Positions 47,513 through 58,851 of a stretch of 64,000 bases of DNA are shown here, piece after piece. The stretch lies in contig NC_090323.1 of NCBI RefSeq assembly GCF_040869045.1, positions 171,948,083 to 172,012,082 on the forward strand, written 5' to 3'. Both the position numbers and the translations under genes were made by a program. Source of the DNA: Eurosta solidaginis. Lineage: Eukaryota; Arthropoda; Insecta; Diptera; Tephritidae. Within the stretch, counting starts at the first letter, position 1. The number at the start of each line of letters is the position of its first letter. The notes beneath the pieces were generated by a model, which saw only the letters and a program-made list of their open reading frames with translations, was not told the DNA's origin and ran no database searches.

Positions 47513-47792
47513 CACTCCATAATTCCGGAGTTTGATCGTGCCTACGTAGCGAACAACACGTATTCGGATAGCGTTCTTCCTTTGCCCTGTGCAAAAATAC
47601 AAAAAACAAATTATTTAATACCTAAATCACTGTTTCAGAAGTTGCACGTGTAGTATAAAACTAGCAGAAATAGTAGTTCATAATTATATGCGAGCGCAAT
47701 GCGCTTGACTCTGTGTTTAATAAAATTATAAAATCATCAAAAAATGACTTGACAAGAAAAAGAAAAAATGACAGCGTGACAGAAAAAACACG

Positions 47793-48979
47793 ATGTCAAA
47801 AACCACCAAAAACAATTACTACGCACTACTAGATGAAGATCTAGAAGAGTGTAATGAAGCATTCATAAAATTCCAACAATATGTGCAAACCCAGAAGCTG
47901 CAGCTGCAAGTGTAACAAATAAACAAGAACCAAAAGCAAATACAAATGTGAAAAACAAAAGCAACAGCAAAAACATTCCTCCAATTAATACATTCGATGT
48001 AGAATCTAAACAAATAATATAACTGATTAAAGATGGTTTGAAGATAACTAAATTTAAAATAAAAGAATATAACCAAAATAAAATAGCTATTTATTTAACA
48101 AATCTCGACGATTATAAAAGAGTCCGCGGATATTTTGAAAAAGCCAAGGTAAAATACTATTCGTATACACCTAAATGCTTAAAAACTAAAACTTATCTGC
48201 TGAAAGGCCTTAACGGCAATACCAAATGCGAAGAAATCTTAAATGAGCTTCAACGCTACCAAAATGAAAATCTCACCATACTTAAAGTAAGTCAATTCAC
48301 TACGAAGAAATCTGTAGAGAAAAAGATAACGCTTCCTATATTCATGGTACAAGTAAGCGCTGACAGCAACGTTAATGAATTAAAAGCCATCAAATGCATA
48401 CTATATCACTGTATCAAATGGGAACATCTACGCAGACCCGAAATCCCACAATGTAGGAATTGTCAAAAATTTTTTCATAGTGCTGCCAATTGTAATATGC
48501 CAACCAGGTGTGTGAAATATAGTGGTCTACACAATAGCAAAGAATGCCCTTCTTCTGAAGGTGACTCAGCACAAAAACGAGACCCATACTGCGTACTATG
48601 CAAAAAACATGGACACCCAGCATCATACAGAGGTTGTGAACGCTATAAACAGCTGCAACAGAAAATGAGACTGAAAAAACAAAGTTTAGCTACGACTAAA
48701 ACTAATCACCCTATTAATTACAACAAATCTACTAATCATAATGTAAGCTATGCAAATGTATTGAGAGAAGAGCGAGTGGCTTCTGATACTATCAATAACC
48801 AAAACATGCAAAATTCTTTTCTATTAGAATTAAAAAATACAATCTTAGCACTAAGTAATCAAATTACAAAAGTACAAAAACAACTAGAATTGCAGACTGC
48901 AAGGGTCGATGCAATATGTGGTATTATGGACTCAGTATTAGTGGTAGTCCCTTACAAACTCTTCATAAACCTCACTTAA
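47793..48979 (+). pseudogene. LINE ORF1 (gag-like, CCHC zinc knuckles)
   Basis: ATG at 47793 starts MSKTTKNNYYALLDEDLEEC; the frame closes at about 47915 and the protein continues in another frame from about 47970 through a stop near 48018 to 48979. It contains the region seen before zinc knuckles in Jockey-group gags (PIFMVQV), then CRNCQKFFHSAANC, a diverged second knuckle (CVKYSGLHNSKEC) in which a Cys has become Tyr, and CVLCKKHGHPASYRGC. It binds the element's RNA in related LINEs. A Gln-rich coiled-coil-like tail follows. Its 3' end overlaps the ORF2 frame by about 60 bp. Confidence 0.8.
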
Positions 48980-51900
48980 ATATTATTTCTCTTAATGTTA
49001 ACTCCCTCATAAACTTATGTAGAAGATTAGACTTAAGTAAATTTATAAAAGATAGAAATCCAGATATATTACTACTTAACGAAACTAAATTAAATCCGAA
49101 ACATAAGTTAAAATTTCTTGGATATAATTTAATAAGGAAAGATAGGTCTGCAGCAGTTATGAGAGGTGGTGGAAGAGCGATCCTAATCAAAGACAATATA
49201 AAATTTACCAAAGTTTTTAACCGTAAAATTGATAACTTAACAGTTTTTGAAACTTGCATTGTTAAAATACACATGCCTCCAAATAATATATTATACATAA
49301 TAGCAGCATATTATCCGGCAGGGAACAATAATGACGTATTTAAAACAAAACTCAATTCAGTTTTCGAAGTTCTAAATCTTGAACAATTGAATCATTATTA
49401 CATACTAGCCGGAGACCTCAACAGTAAGCACGCGGACTGGGGTAATATCCAAGAAAATTCTAAAGGCAATCACTAAAAGATTGGCTTACGTCGAATGAGA
49501 TGAGATACCGCTGCAATCTATATGCCACTGTATCTCCGTCATACTTAAGATCTAATTCTTTTTAGATATCTGTATTGCAGACCATAGACTAAACACACAA
49601 AAAAGCAACGACACAGTCAACTGCCTTAACTGCGATAGCGATCATAACGCCATAGAAATTATCGCTCGTAGAGACAACAATAGCTTATTCACATTACTGG
49701 GCAACTCGCAACAAAAAATTTTGGACTACAAAAAAACAAACTGGAAAAATTTTAAAAGCACCCTGACTTCAGAACTTGAAAATAAAACGCGGACACAGGA
49801 CAATAGGAACTTGAAAAACTTTGAGATCGACCATCACCTAGATAAACTTAAAAAATAATATTAACAGCCATAGAGAAGAATGTACCAAATACAAAACCTA
49901 ACAGCACTACTAACACACTTAACAACATACCCATTTTAAAATCATTGCTTTTAGAAAAAAGTAAAACACTTACTTTGATAAAAAATTATAATCGCCTACA
50001 ATTACATTGCTCTTATAGCACTATACAACAAGAAAAAGCCAAACTCAAACTAATAAAGAAATTAATTCAGAACAACATAAAAATACACATAAACAAGCAA
50101 CTTGAACGAAAACTACCCTTTATCAAGACTAACGATCCTCTTAAAATGTCAAAAATTAAAAAATCTTTTATAAAAAATTAGGGAGAGACTATCAGTCATC
50201 TTTGTATTTCATTTGCTTCATCCCCACTCATACAAGAAGCCGGACTAGATTGTACCGTTATTGAAAAAAATACCTCAACCAACAATTACATTATTAAAAA
50301 TAGCAAAGAAATAGTTGATATAATTGGAGTTCATTTTGAATCAATCCACTCTCCAAAACAGAACAAACCTAACAATCTCATTCATTCACAGGTTGAATAT
50401 TGCTTCAATAAGGTTTTGAAAACAAAAACTTTATTCGACAGCATCGAAGCGACCAAAACAACATTTACCATCGAAAAGAGGGCAAATAACCTTTCCGAAG
50501 AACAAACTGAAAGATTTTTCATTCTTCCCAAGGACCTCTCAGATGTATTTGCGAATTTGAAAGGCAAACTCTCATCAGGCTTAGATCAAATACCAAATAT
50601 CGTCCTAAAAAATTTATCCACAGAGATAATTTTAGAATATTGTACGCTATTCAACAACATGTTGAGCAATGCATACTTCCCATCCCTTTGGAAAATCGCC
50701 AAAACTATAGTGATACCTAAAAAAGACAGAGATAAAAACAGTATCAAAAATCTTCGCCCAATCAGCTTGCTCCCAAATATTAGTAAAGTTTTCGAGGTAG
50801 CTATAAACATAAACATTAATAGAATTATCGAAAATAATAACCTAATAAGTTCCAAACAATTCGGTTTTAAATATGGGCACTCAACTATTCACGCCATCAG
50901 CCTTCTGGTTTCCGAAATAAACTGGAACTGGAATAAAAAATATGTCACAGGAGCTTGCTTCCTCGACATAGAAAAGGCTTTCGACCAAGTGTGGGTAAAA
51001 GGACTCATAACAAAACTCATTGGATACAAATTCCCTCTTCATCTTGTAATACTAATTTATAATATGCTCTCTAATAGAAAATTCTCGGTATATACAAATG
51101 GTATAAAAAGTACACGAGAATTCAATATAATAAATGGACTGCAGCAAGGTACTGTAAATGCCCCCATTCTTTTTAATATCTATATACTAGATTTGTTGCA
51201 TAAAATAGACAACATAATAGCATTTGCCGATGATGTTGTTATTTACCATTCAGATAGTTCAATTACTAACATAAACAGAAATCTCCAGAGTAAATACAAT
51301 ACTGTCGAAGAATATACAATAGATTGGCAACTCAAAGTAAACGCTAACAAATGTGAAACTGTTCTGTTGCCCCCCTATCAAAAAATGCAACTCAAACATT
51401 AAAAAAATTGGAAAAAGTTCCAAATTATTTCGAACGAATCCAATCTCATAATTAAACAATTAGAGAGAGTCAAATACCGTGGTATATATCTGAATAAATT
51501 TTTATACTATAACGATCACATTAAATACCAAATAACGAAAACTACTAATACTAGGTACAAACACACGCCAAATTGGGAATTTATACCATTTGGGCAATTT
51601 ATTACGCACTTTATCATATATTGTAATAACATATTGCCAATTTAAAAAAAAATTGCGTAATAAATTGTTTCAAACTGTAAATACAACCTTGTAAAGTGTG
51701 TTTATTGAGTATATTTAAACGTCAGTTGCGCATGGCTCAACTATATGGTTGGCTCATCTCATCAGCTGATATTATTTTTTTCATTTCACTGGAGTAGAAA
51801 TTGTCAAAAGAGGATGGCAAACTCAAAATGAAACCAAAACATTGAACACATTATCTTACAACACACAAAAATTTCAAAGTTTTATGTTTTCATTCCATTC

Positions 51901-52391
51901 CATTCACCTAATTCCAACACGCACATTTTGACATTCTGAACACAGGTATGTTGTTGCTGTAGAAATGAGCCAACCGGCCATCAAATTACTATTGTGTAAG
52001 CTAAATTGGGTTGTATGAACACCACTCAATTTGAATTGATATTGCCTCAATTTATTTTTCTGTTTGAACATAGTATAAGGCATTCCATGCTTATAAAAAA
52101 ATGTTCTCGACAAAATTTTTGGATAAAAGGCTGAAATCCATTATGTATCAAACACTTTTAAGACCTATACTTACGTATGGATGCCAGATTTGGTTGAAAA
52201 TATGCCCATCATACATGGAAAGACTGAGAAAGTTTGAACGTAAAATTTTGAGATCCTGTACTTCCTTGTACAGGTCAGCATATAGTAATTATACCAAATA
52301 CATTTCGAATGCGAGGATCTATAGTACAGCAAAAGTACCGAGACAAGGAAACATATACTACGCTGTCTTAACAATGACAATAACACACTGA
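48916..52391 (+). pseudogene. LINE ORF2 (endonuclease and reverse transcriptase), frameshifted and split
   Basis: The endonuclease domain starts HLNIISLNVNSL (about 48960) and shows LLLNETKL, MRGGGRAILI and LAGDLNSKHADWGN. Its SDHN motif (about 49643) is in a shifted frame. Reverse transcriptase (50416-51402) has RPISLLPNISKVFE, FLDIEKAFDQVW (motif A), GLQQGTVNAPILFNIY (motif B) and FADDVVIYH (motif C, FADD instead of YADD, normal for Jockey). After the insertion at 51556-52098 the frame resumes with LLRPILTYGCQIW and LRKFERKILR. At least four frame breaks make it non-functional. Confidence 0.8.
51556..52098. mobile_element. Unclassified ~540-bp insertion in LINE ORF2
   Basis: Polymerase similarity stops after KTTNTRYKH (about 51560) and resumes with KMFSTKFLDKRLKS (about 52098). 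The intervening AT-rich sequence has CAAATTGGGAATTTATACC at the left and repeated CAATTT/AAATTG motifs. I could not define clean inverted repeats or a duplication, so the limits are approximate. Confidence 0.5.
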
Positions 52392-52988
52392 TAAGAGCAC
52401 CCTTCTATGAAAGCGAAGAATACTTTTCCCTTACAGTTAGAAATGGATTTACACCCCCAGAATCATTCCTTTACCTTGACAGGAATTTTTTTTATACAAA
52501 ATAAAGATCACGTACCGATAGTCTATCACATTTTTAGAAGATCGAATATGAAAATAATCACCTCGAAAACAATTAACACAGAAAACAAACGTTTTAATAC
52601 ATATATCTCTACCAGAGACAAACTATAAGCATCTTCCATCATAAGACAATGCTGGTGGCTAAATCACATATAACCACAACACCTGCTCATGCCGGACATC
52701 CGACATAACTTTCCCTTACTTAATTTTATCTTTTATTAAAAATATTTAATCAGGCATTGTTTTTTAATGTTTTTTTTTCTTTGCAACATAATCATGGTTC
52801 ATACATGCTTGAAGTTAAAGCGGTTACACATAAGTGTTATCAACTAATTAAAATGTTATATTATATCACATGTAGCCCGCCAAGTACATGAGAACTCGTT
52901 TGAGTCATTGTATAATTGTATTATTAAATGAAAACTATTGTTTATTTTAGTATATAAGATCATCAACATCGAAATAAATAAACACTAC

Positions 52989-53006
52989 AAAAAAAAAAAA
53001 AAAAAA
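52989..53006 (+). repeat. Poly-A tail of the Jockey-type LINE
   Basis: Eighteen consecutive A, immediately followed by the second copy of the 15-bp target duplication. Confidence 0.9.
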
Positions 53007-53021
53007 CACTCCATAATTCCG

Positions 53022-54042
53022 TTTAACTTCGACTTATTCTGCGGGCTGGCGCAATTGTCATGTTGATCTCTTCCTTCCATATGAGTACAATTTAAACGGA
53101 AATTTAGGGAATCCTGAGTTCTTCTGTACACATGTGGTCTGCCCTTGTACAAGCGGAAAGTAACGGATTTGGCGGTGTTCCAATATTTTCTCTTATATGG
53201 TGGCAAAATCCATCTGGATTAAATTGATGACAGGCAATGTACCAAAATCTATGGGTTCACTAAAGCTTATTTGGCCTTCGTGATCGGATTTCCGATGGAT
53301 CACTGTACGATGGGAGTGCACGCGCTATATCTCAACATACAGGAAACTCCTTCCTGCTATAATGTGAAGCTAAATTAAATATGATGAGTCATCAACTACT
53401 TACACCATTTTTTGCTGGGTATCGGTACGTATATTGCTCAACGGTCAGTCTAGCTGCCAACCAACCATATGTATTCATAGAAGAGTGCGTTTGCATTTCA
53501 TTGCAGGTGAAAAGTGAAACTCCAATTATATGCCACAGTGAAGAGTACAACTTGTTGGCGTGCCAAAGACAGCACGGGTCGTTTGTGTTGTCTTAAATCG
53601 TCCACTGGACGCAACCAACGCCACCAACGCCAAAATAGCAAAATAAAAATCTACATTTAGGCATTTATTGTGCAGAGAGGTATGAAAAACATTCGCGGAA
53701 TGATATCCCAATTTTCCACAGAACGGGAAGGAGCTTGAATTGAACTCGTTTTGGTTGAACTCTCATGATAGTCGACTAGCTGCAATCTAACTTCTTTATA
53801 ATTTGATCGAAGTCATACGGTTGGATAATAATATACAGTTAGCTGTTTTAACCAGGTAAAACGTTTCTCGGGAGTGCTTTCTACTCGTTTTCGGCTAACC
53901 ATGCAATCAGTTTCTTTCATCTGCTTATGGTTTCAACAGCGATTTTCTAGAATGACTGGGATTCAAAGTCGGTTGTCTAATTGGGCTGAGACTAAGCTTA
54001 GATCAAAAGTCCATGTAGTATGCGACGTGCATCCTATCATTT
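53022..54042. other. Unassigned stretch
   Basis: No protein or repeat recognised. A GCAACCAACGCCACCAACGC patch lies at about 53611. Confidence 0.4.
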
Positions 54043-54071
54043 TGTAACGAATCTTAAGAAATTCTTGATTA
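54043..54071 (+). mobile_element. LTR-like sequence, copy 2, left piece
   Basis: TGTAACGAATCTTAAGAAAT then TCTTGATTA matches the start of the LTR at 16266. It is cut at 54071 and continues at 61958; TTCTTGATTA (54062-54071) is duplicated at 61948-61957 around the antisense LINE. Confidence 0.7.
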
Positions 54072-54448
54072 AGTTAGGTTGAACTGGCCGGTCCATGAGA
54101 ACCCCACAAAGACTGAACGAGTCCGTAGTGTTACCAAAAGTTTGTTTTAACGACCAAAACTGAAAAACCCGATCAAAAACCAGGATCTATGCTATAAAGT
54201 AACTCCGTCCTCTTGGCAATACTAGAAGCTTCCTAGGACTCAAGCCATTTGCTGCTTCTAGATCTTACAGCTGTATCACTCTTAATAGCTGGAGTCTTAG
54301 CCTGGCAAGCGCAGGGTAGGACTACAGAACGTGCTCAATCATTTCCTCTTCCAACCCGCATTTCCTACATCGGCTAATACTGACCAAGCCTAATTTAAAG
54401 GCATGTGACGCCAGAAGAATACCCGTCATGAGTCCACAGTCGTCTCTT
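54072..54448 (-). pseudogene. Antisense LINE, 3' part: C-terminal Cys block and 3' end
   Basis: Minus-strand translation gives SRCRKCGLEEEMIEHVL followed by a stop where a Cys is expected, then YPALARLRLQLL, the C-terminal Cys/His block of these LINE polymerases. The element ends ...GTTCAACCTAACT at 54072, a short ACCTA-type tail like the copy ending at 2974. The 10-bp target duplication is next to it. Its upstream part lies beyond the TATAC-family element, at 57691-58205. Confidence 0.75.
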
Positions 54449-57400
54449 TTTATACTCAGTTGAGCAGAGCTCACAGAGTATATTAACTTTGATTGGATAA
54501 CGGTTGGTTGTACAGGTATAAAGGAATCGAGATATATATAGACTTCCGTATATCAAAATCATCAGTATCGAAAAAAAATTTGATTGAGCCATGTCCGTCC
54601 GTCCGTCCGTCCGTCCGTCCGTCTGTCCGTTAACACGATAACTTGAGTAAATTTTGAGGTATCTTGATGAAATTCGGTATGTAGATTCCTGGGCACTCAT
54701 CTCAGATCGCTATTTAAAATGAACGATATCGGACTATAACCACGCCCATTTTTTCGATATCGAAAATTTCGAAAAACCGAAAAAATGCGATAATCCATTG
54801 CCAAAGGCGGATAAAGCGATGAAACTTGGTAGATGGGTTGACGTCATGATGCAGAATAGAAAATTGGTAAGATTTTGGACAATGGGCTTGGCACCGCCCA
54901 CTTTTACAAGAAGGTAATTTAAAAGTTTTGCAAGCTGTAATTTAGCAGTCGTCGAAGATATCATGATGAAATTTGGCAGGAGCGTTACTACTATTACTAT
55001 ATATGTGCTAAATAAAAATTAGCAAAATTGGATGAAGAACACGCCCACTTTTTAAAAAAAATTTTTTTTAAATTCAAATTTTAACAAACTTAGTAACTTA
55101 AGTCAAAATTGAACTCCAGTAATGATATGATGCAACAAAATACAAAAATAAAAGAAAATTTCAAAATGGGCGTGGCTCCGCCCATTTTCATTTAGTTTGT
55201 CTAGAATACCTTTAATGCCATAAGACGAACAAAAATTTACCTTTTTAAATTTGGTAGGGGCATAGATTCTATGACGGTAACTGTTTTCTGTGAAAATGGG
55301 CGAAATCGGTGGAAGCCACGCCCAGTTTTTATACACAGTCCACCGTCTGGCCTTCCGCTTGGCCGTTAACACAATAACTTGAGCAAAAACCGATATATCT
55401 TTACTAACCTTAGTCCACGTACTTATCTAAACTCACTTTATCTTGGTATAAAAAATGGCCGAAATCCGACCATAACCACGCCCACTTTATCGATATCGAA
55501 AATTACGAAAAATGAAAAAAATGCCATAATTCTATACCAAATACGAAAAAAGGGATGAAACATGGTAATTGGATTCGTTTATTGACGCAAAATATAACTT
55601 TGGAAAAAACTTTGTAAAATGGGTGTGACACCTACCATATTAAGTAGAAGAAAATGAAATAGTTCTACAAGGCGAAATCAACAGCGTTTGGAATCTTGGC
55701 AGGAATATTGTTAGTGGCATTGTATATATAAATAAATTAGCAGTACCCGACAGATGATTTTCTGGATCACCTGGTCCACATTTTGGTCGATATCGCGAAA
55801 ACGCCTTCACATATACATCTAAGGGCCACTCGTTTTTAAAACCCTCATTAATACCTTTAATTTGATATCCACATCGTACAAACACATTCTAGAGTCACCC
55901 CTGGCCCACCCTAATGTTGATATCTCGAAAAGGTGTCCACCTATAGACCTAATGCACACTCCCTCTTAATATGCTCAGTAACACCTTTCGTTATTTACAC
56001 ATATCGTACAAACATTCTAGAGTCACCCGTGGCCCACCCTAATGGCGATATCTCAAAAAGGCGTCCACCTATAGACCTAATGCCCACTCCTTCTTAAAAT
56101 TCTCAGTAACACCTTTCGTTTCATACCCATATCGTACAAACATTCTAGAGTCACCCCTGGCCCACCCTAATAGCGATATCTCGAAAAGGCGTCCACTTAT
56201 AGACCTAATGCCCACTCCCTCCTAAAATGCTCAGTAACACCTTTCGTTTGATACCCATATCGTACAAACATTCTAGAGTCACCCCTGGCCCACCATAATG
56301 GCGATATCTCGAAAAGGTGTGCACCTATAGACCTAATGCCCACTCCCTCTTAAAATGCTCAGTAACACCTTTCGTTTGATACCCATATCGTACAAACATT
56401 CTAGAGTCACCCTGGGTCCACCTTTATGGCGATATCTCGAAAAGGCGTCCACCTATAGAACTAACGATTACACCCTTTTAAAATACTCATTACCACCTTT
56501 CATTTGATACCCATATCGTACAAACACATTCTAGAGTCACCCCTGGCCCACCCTAATGGCGACATCTCGAAAAGGCGTCCACCTATAGACCTAATGCCCA
56601 CTCCCTCTTAAAACGCTCAGTAACACCTTTCGTTTGATACCCATATCGTACAAACATTCTAGAATCACCCTTGGTCCACCTTTATGGCGATATCTCGAAA
56701 AGGCGTCCACCTATAGAACTAAAGATTACACCCTTTTAAAATACTCATTACCACCTTTCATTTGATACCCATATCGTACAAACACATTCTAGAGTCACCC
56801 CTGGCCCACCCTAATGGCGATATTTCGAAAAGGCGTCCACCTATAGACCTAATGCCCACTCCCTTTTAAAATGCTCAGTAACACCTTTCGTTTGATACCC
56901 ATATCGTACAAACATTCTAGAGTCACCCCTGGCCCACCCTAATGGCGACATCTCGAAAAGGCGTCACCTATAGACCTAATGCCCACTCCCTCTTAAAATG
57001 CTCAGTAACACCTTTCATTTGATTCCCATATCGTACAAACACATTCTAGAGTCACCCCTGGTCCAGCTTTATGGCGATATCTCGAAATGGCGTCCACCTA
57101 TGAAACTAAGGATCACTCCCTTTGAAAATACTCATTAACACCTTTCATTTGATACCCATATCGTACAAACATATTCTAGAGTCACCCCTGGTCCACCTTT
57201 ATGGCGATTTCTCGAAAAGGCGTTCCCTATAGAACTAAAGCCCATTCCCTTTTAAAATACTCATTACCACCTTTCATTTGATACCCATATCGTACAAACA
57301 CATTCTAGAGTCACTACTGGCCCACCTTAATGGCGATATCTCGAAAAGGCGTCCACCGATAGACCTAAGGCCCGCTCCCTCTTAAAATGCTCAGTAGCAC

Positions 57401-57690
57401 CTTTCATTTGATACCCATATCGTACAAACAAATTCTAGAGTCAGCCCTGGTCCACCTTTATGGCGATATCCCTAAATGGCGTCCATCCATAGAACTATGG
57501 CCTACTCGCTCTTAAAATACTCTTTAATACCTTCCATTTAATACACATGTCATACAACCGCATTCCAGGGTTACCCTAGGTTCATTTTCCTACATGGTGA
57601 TTTTCCTTATTTTGTCTCCATAGCTCTCAACTGAGTATGTAATGTTCGGTTACACCCGAACTTAGCCTTCCTTACTTGTTAATGATAGAA
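54449..57690 (+). repeat. TATAC-family element, copy C (3.2 kb, with tandem array)
   Basis: The left end TATACTCAGTTGAGC...GAGTATA forms a hairpin. The GTCCGTCCGTCC tract (54593-54623) and a non-coding 1.3 kb follow, then the 128-130-bp tandem array (55760-57610). The right end has GTTCGGTTACACCCGAAC, a second hairpin (57647-57664), and finishes ...CCTTCCTTACTTG. It splits an antisense LINE. No protein is encoded. The class is unknown; terminal hairpins recall Helitron-related or fold-back elements (inference). Confidence 0.75.
55760..57610 (+). repeat. Tandem array, about 14 units of 128-130 bp
   Basis: CATTCTAGAGTCACCC-type starts recur at 55885, 56013, 56141, 56269, 56397, 56527, 56655, 56785, 56913, 57042, 57172, 57301, 57431 and 57561. 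Two unit types are visible: one with CCCACCCTAATGGCG and CTCAGTAACACC, the other with GTCCACCTTTATGGCG and CTCATTACCACC. They partly alternate. Inverted units of the same repeat are at 27190-27480. Confidence 0.9.
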
Positions 57691-58205
57691 GTTACTTTGT
57701 TAGTCTAAAGTTGTAAGACCTACACATAATCTTCAACACTTTACAGCTCCGCGCTTAAACCCACGCCTTTCCTGCTTGGTCGATCATGTGCACCTCTCGC
57801 CTTCGCTTAATCTCGCCCAGTCTAAATGGGACGTCTACGGAGCAAGCTAGTTCATCCGCTTTTTCGTTCCCATCTATTCCCATATGCCCAGGGACCCAAT
57901 ATAGATGTGTGCTTCTCCCTGTCCCGATTCTCTCCAGAGACTGCTTACACTCTAACATGCATCTAGATGCTGTGCTATGCAAGATTATTGCCTTAATTGC
58001 TGCTTTACTGTCAACATAAAGTTAACACGGTTGCAGCTTAAGCTATTCTCTTCCCGGGTTTCTACTGCTTTGGTTTCGGCTAATATTTCCCCTTGGAAAA
58101 CGCTACAGTAATCCGGCAGCCTGTAGGATCTGTTTATTTCCGGATCAGCACAGTATACCGCAGATCCTACACCTTGCACTACTTTGGAACCATCGGAGTA
58201 CATAT
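57691..58205 (-). pseudogene. Antisense LINE: RNase H domain
   Basis: On the minus strand YSDGSKVVQGVG (first Asp), FQGEILAETKAVE (Glu), after a frameshift DSKAAIKA (second Asp) and THLYWVPGHMGIDGNEKADE (His and last Asp) give the full set of RNase H blocks of an I/Jockey-type LINE. KRRREVHMIDQAGKAW follows before the TATAC-family insertion. The gypsy element interrupts at 58205/61911 just before YSDG, with a 4-bp duplication. One frameshift makes it a pseudogene. Confidence 0.8.
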
Positions 58206-58800
58206 TGTTACGAATGTTGGCGGCACTAAGGGGTACTGCCATCTGTAGGCCGATGCTAAGCAGTGACGTGAATTCACATCAATAATTCAATCATTATGTT
58301 TACACATACGCGTGCACGCGGCGGCGAAGCAACGCACAAGCACATGCAGATATCTTATCTGAAATGCTCCTAAAGGTATGCAATTGTGATTGTGGAAGTG
58401 TCGCTCACACATGCAAGCGCATGGGGTATGAGAGAATCTATAAAAATTATACATCTGTAGTTGTAGCTGAGAAATTTATAACTAACTAAGTAAATTCTGG
58501 ATGCGCTTAGAAGATGCCACGAGGAAATCACAGAGTATAAAAGCACCAGCGGTAGCGGCACTATAATCAGTTTTTGATTAAGCACGCAATATTTCGGGCA
58601 ATAGTCAGTTTCATTTGAGCTATCAATCAGTTTGGTTATTAAGCAAGCTATTCGTTGCAAAGTATAAGGGTTATTGTGAAGTACTTTAATAAAGGCCATT
58701 TTTCCATTATTCAATATTGGAGTTATTTATTCAACAGTTTAGCGATACGAACGTTGATAGAAGATTGCAAATAAGGGGAATTGCAGTAAAATTCGTTACA
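58206..58800 (+). repeat. Gypsy 5' LTR
   Basis: Runs from TGTTACGAATGTTGGCGGCA to AATTCGTTACA. It contains a TATA box (TATAAAAG, 58536-58543) and an AATAAA-type poly-A signal (about 58689). It carries a 42-bp segment after GGCGGCACT and a 12-bp segment (near 58482-58493) that the 3' LTR lacks. Confidence 0.9.
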
Positions 58801-58802
58801 AT

Positions 58803-58814
58803 TGGTGTCAGAAG
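58803..58814 (+). other. Primer-binding site, tRNA-Leu type
   Basis: TGGTGTCAGAAG, two bases after the LTR end, is complementary to the 3' end (including CCA) of fly tRNA-Leu as I remember it. Confidence 0.75.
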
Positions 58815-58851
58815 AGGAATTGTTGAATAAATTTCAGAGGACAACAAGGAC

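Larger units (their letters stand above)
47528..53006 (+). mobile_element. Near full-length Jockey-type LINE with poly-A and 15-bp target duplication
   Basis: CACTCCATAATTCCG occurs at 47513-47527 and again at 53007-53021, directly after a run of 18 A. Between them lie a 5' leader of about 265 bp, ORF1 (gag-like), ORF2 (endonuclease and reverse transcriptase) and a 3' UTR of about 360 bp. A 540-bp insertion splits the end of ORF2 (about 51556-52098). There are several frameshifts and stops, so it is inactive, but the structure is complete. Confidence 0.85.

Noticed and set aside
47420..47653. 77-codon plus-strand frame
   Set aside because: It crosses the 15-bp target duplication and the LINE 5' end at 47527/47528, so it joins unrelated sequences by chance.
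54590..54625. GTCC/CCGT tetranucleotide run as an independent microsatellite
   Set aside because: The same tract occurs at the matching place in copies A and B of the TATAC family, so it is part of the element.
55760..57610. CRISPR-like array of direct repeats
   Set aside because: The units are head-to-tail satellite copies without unique spacers, inside a eukaryotic repeat element.
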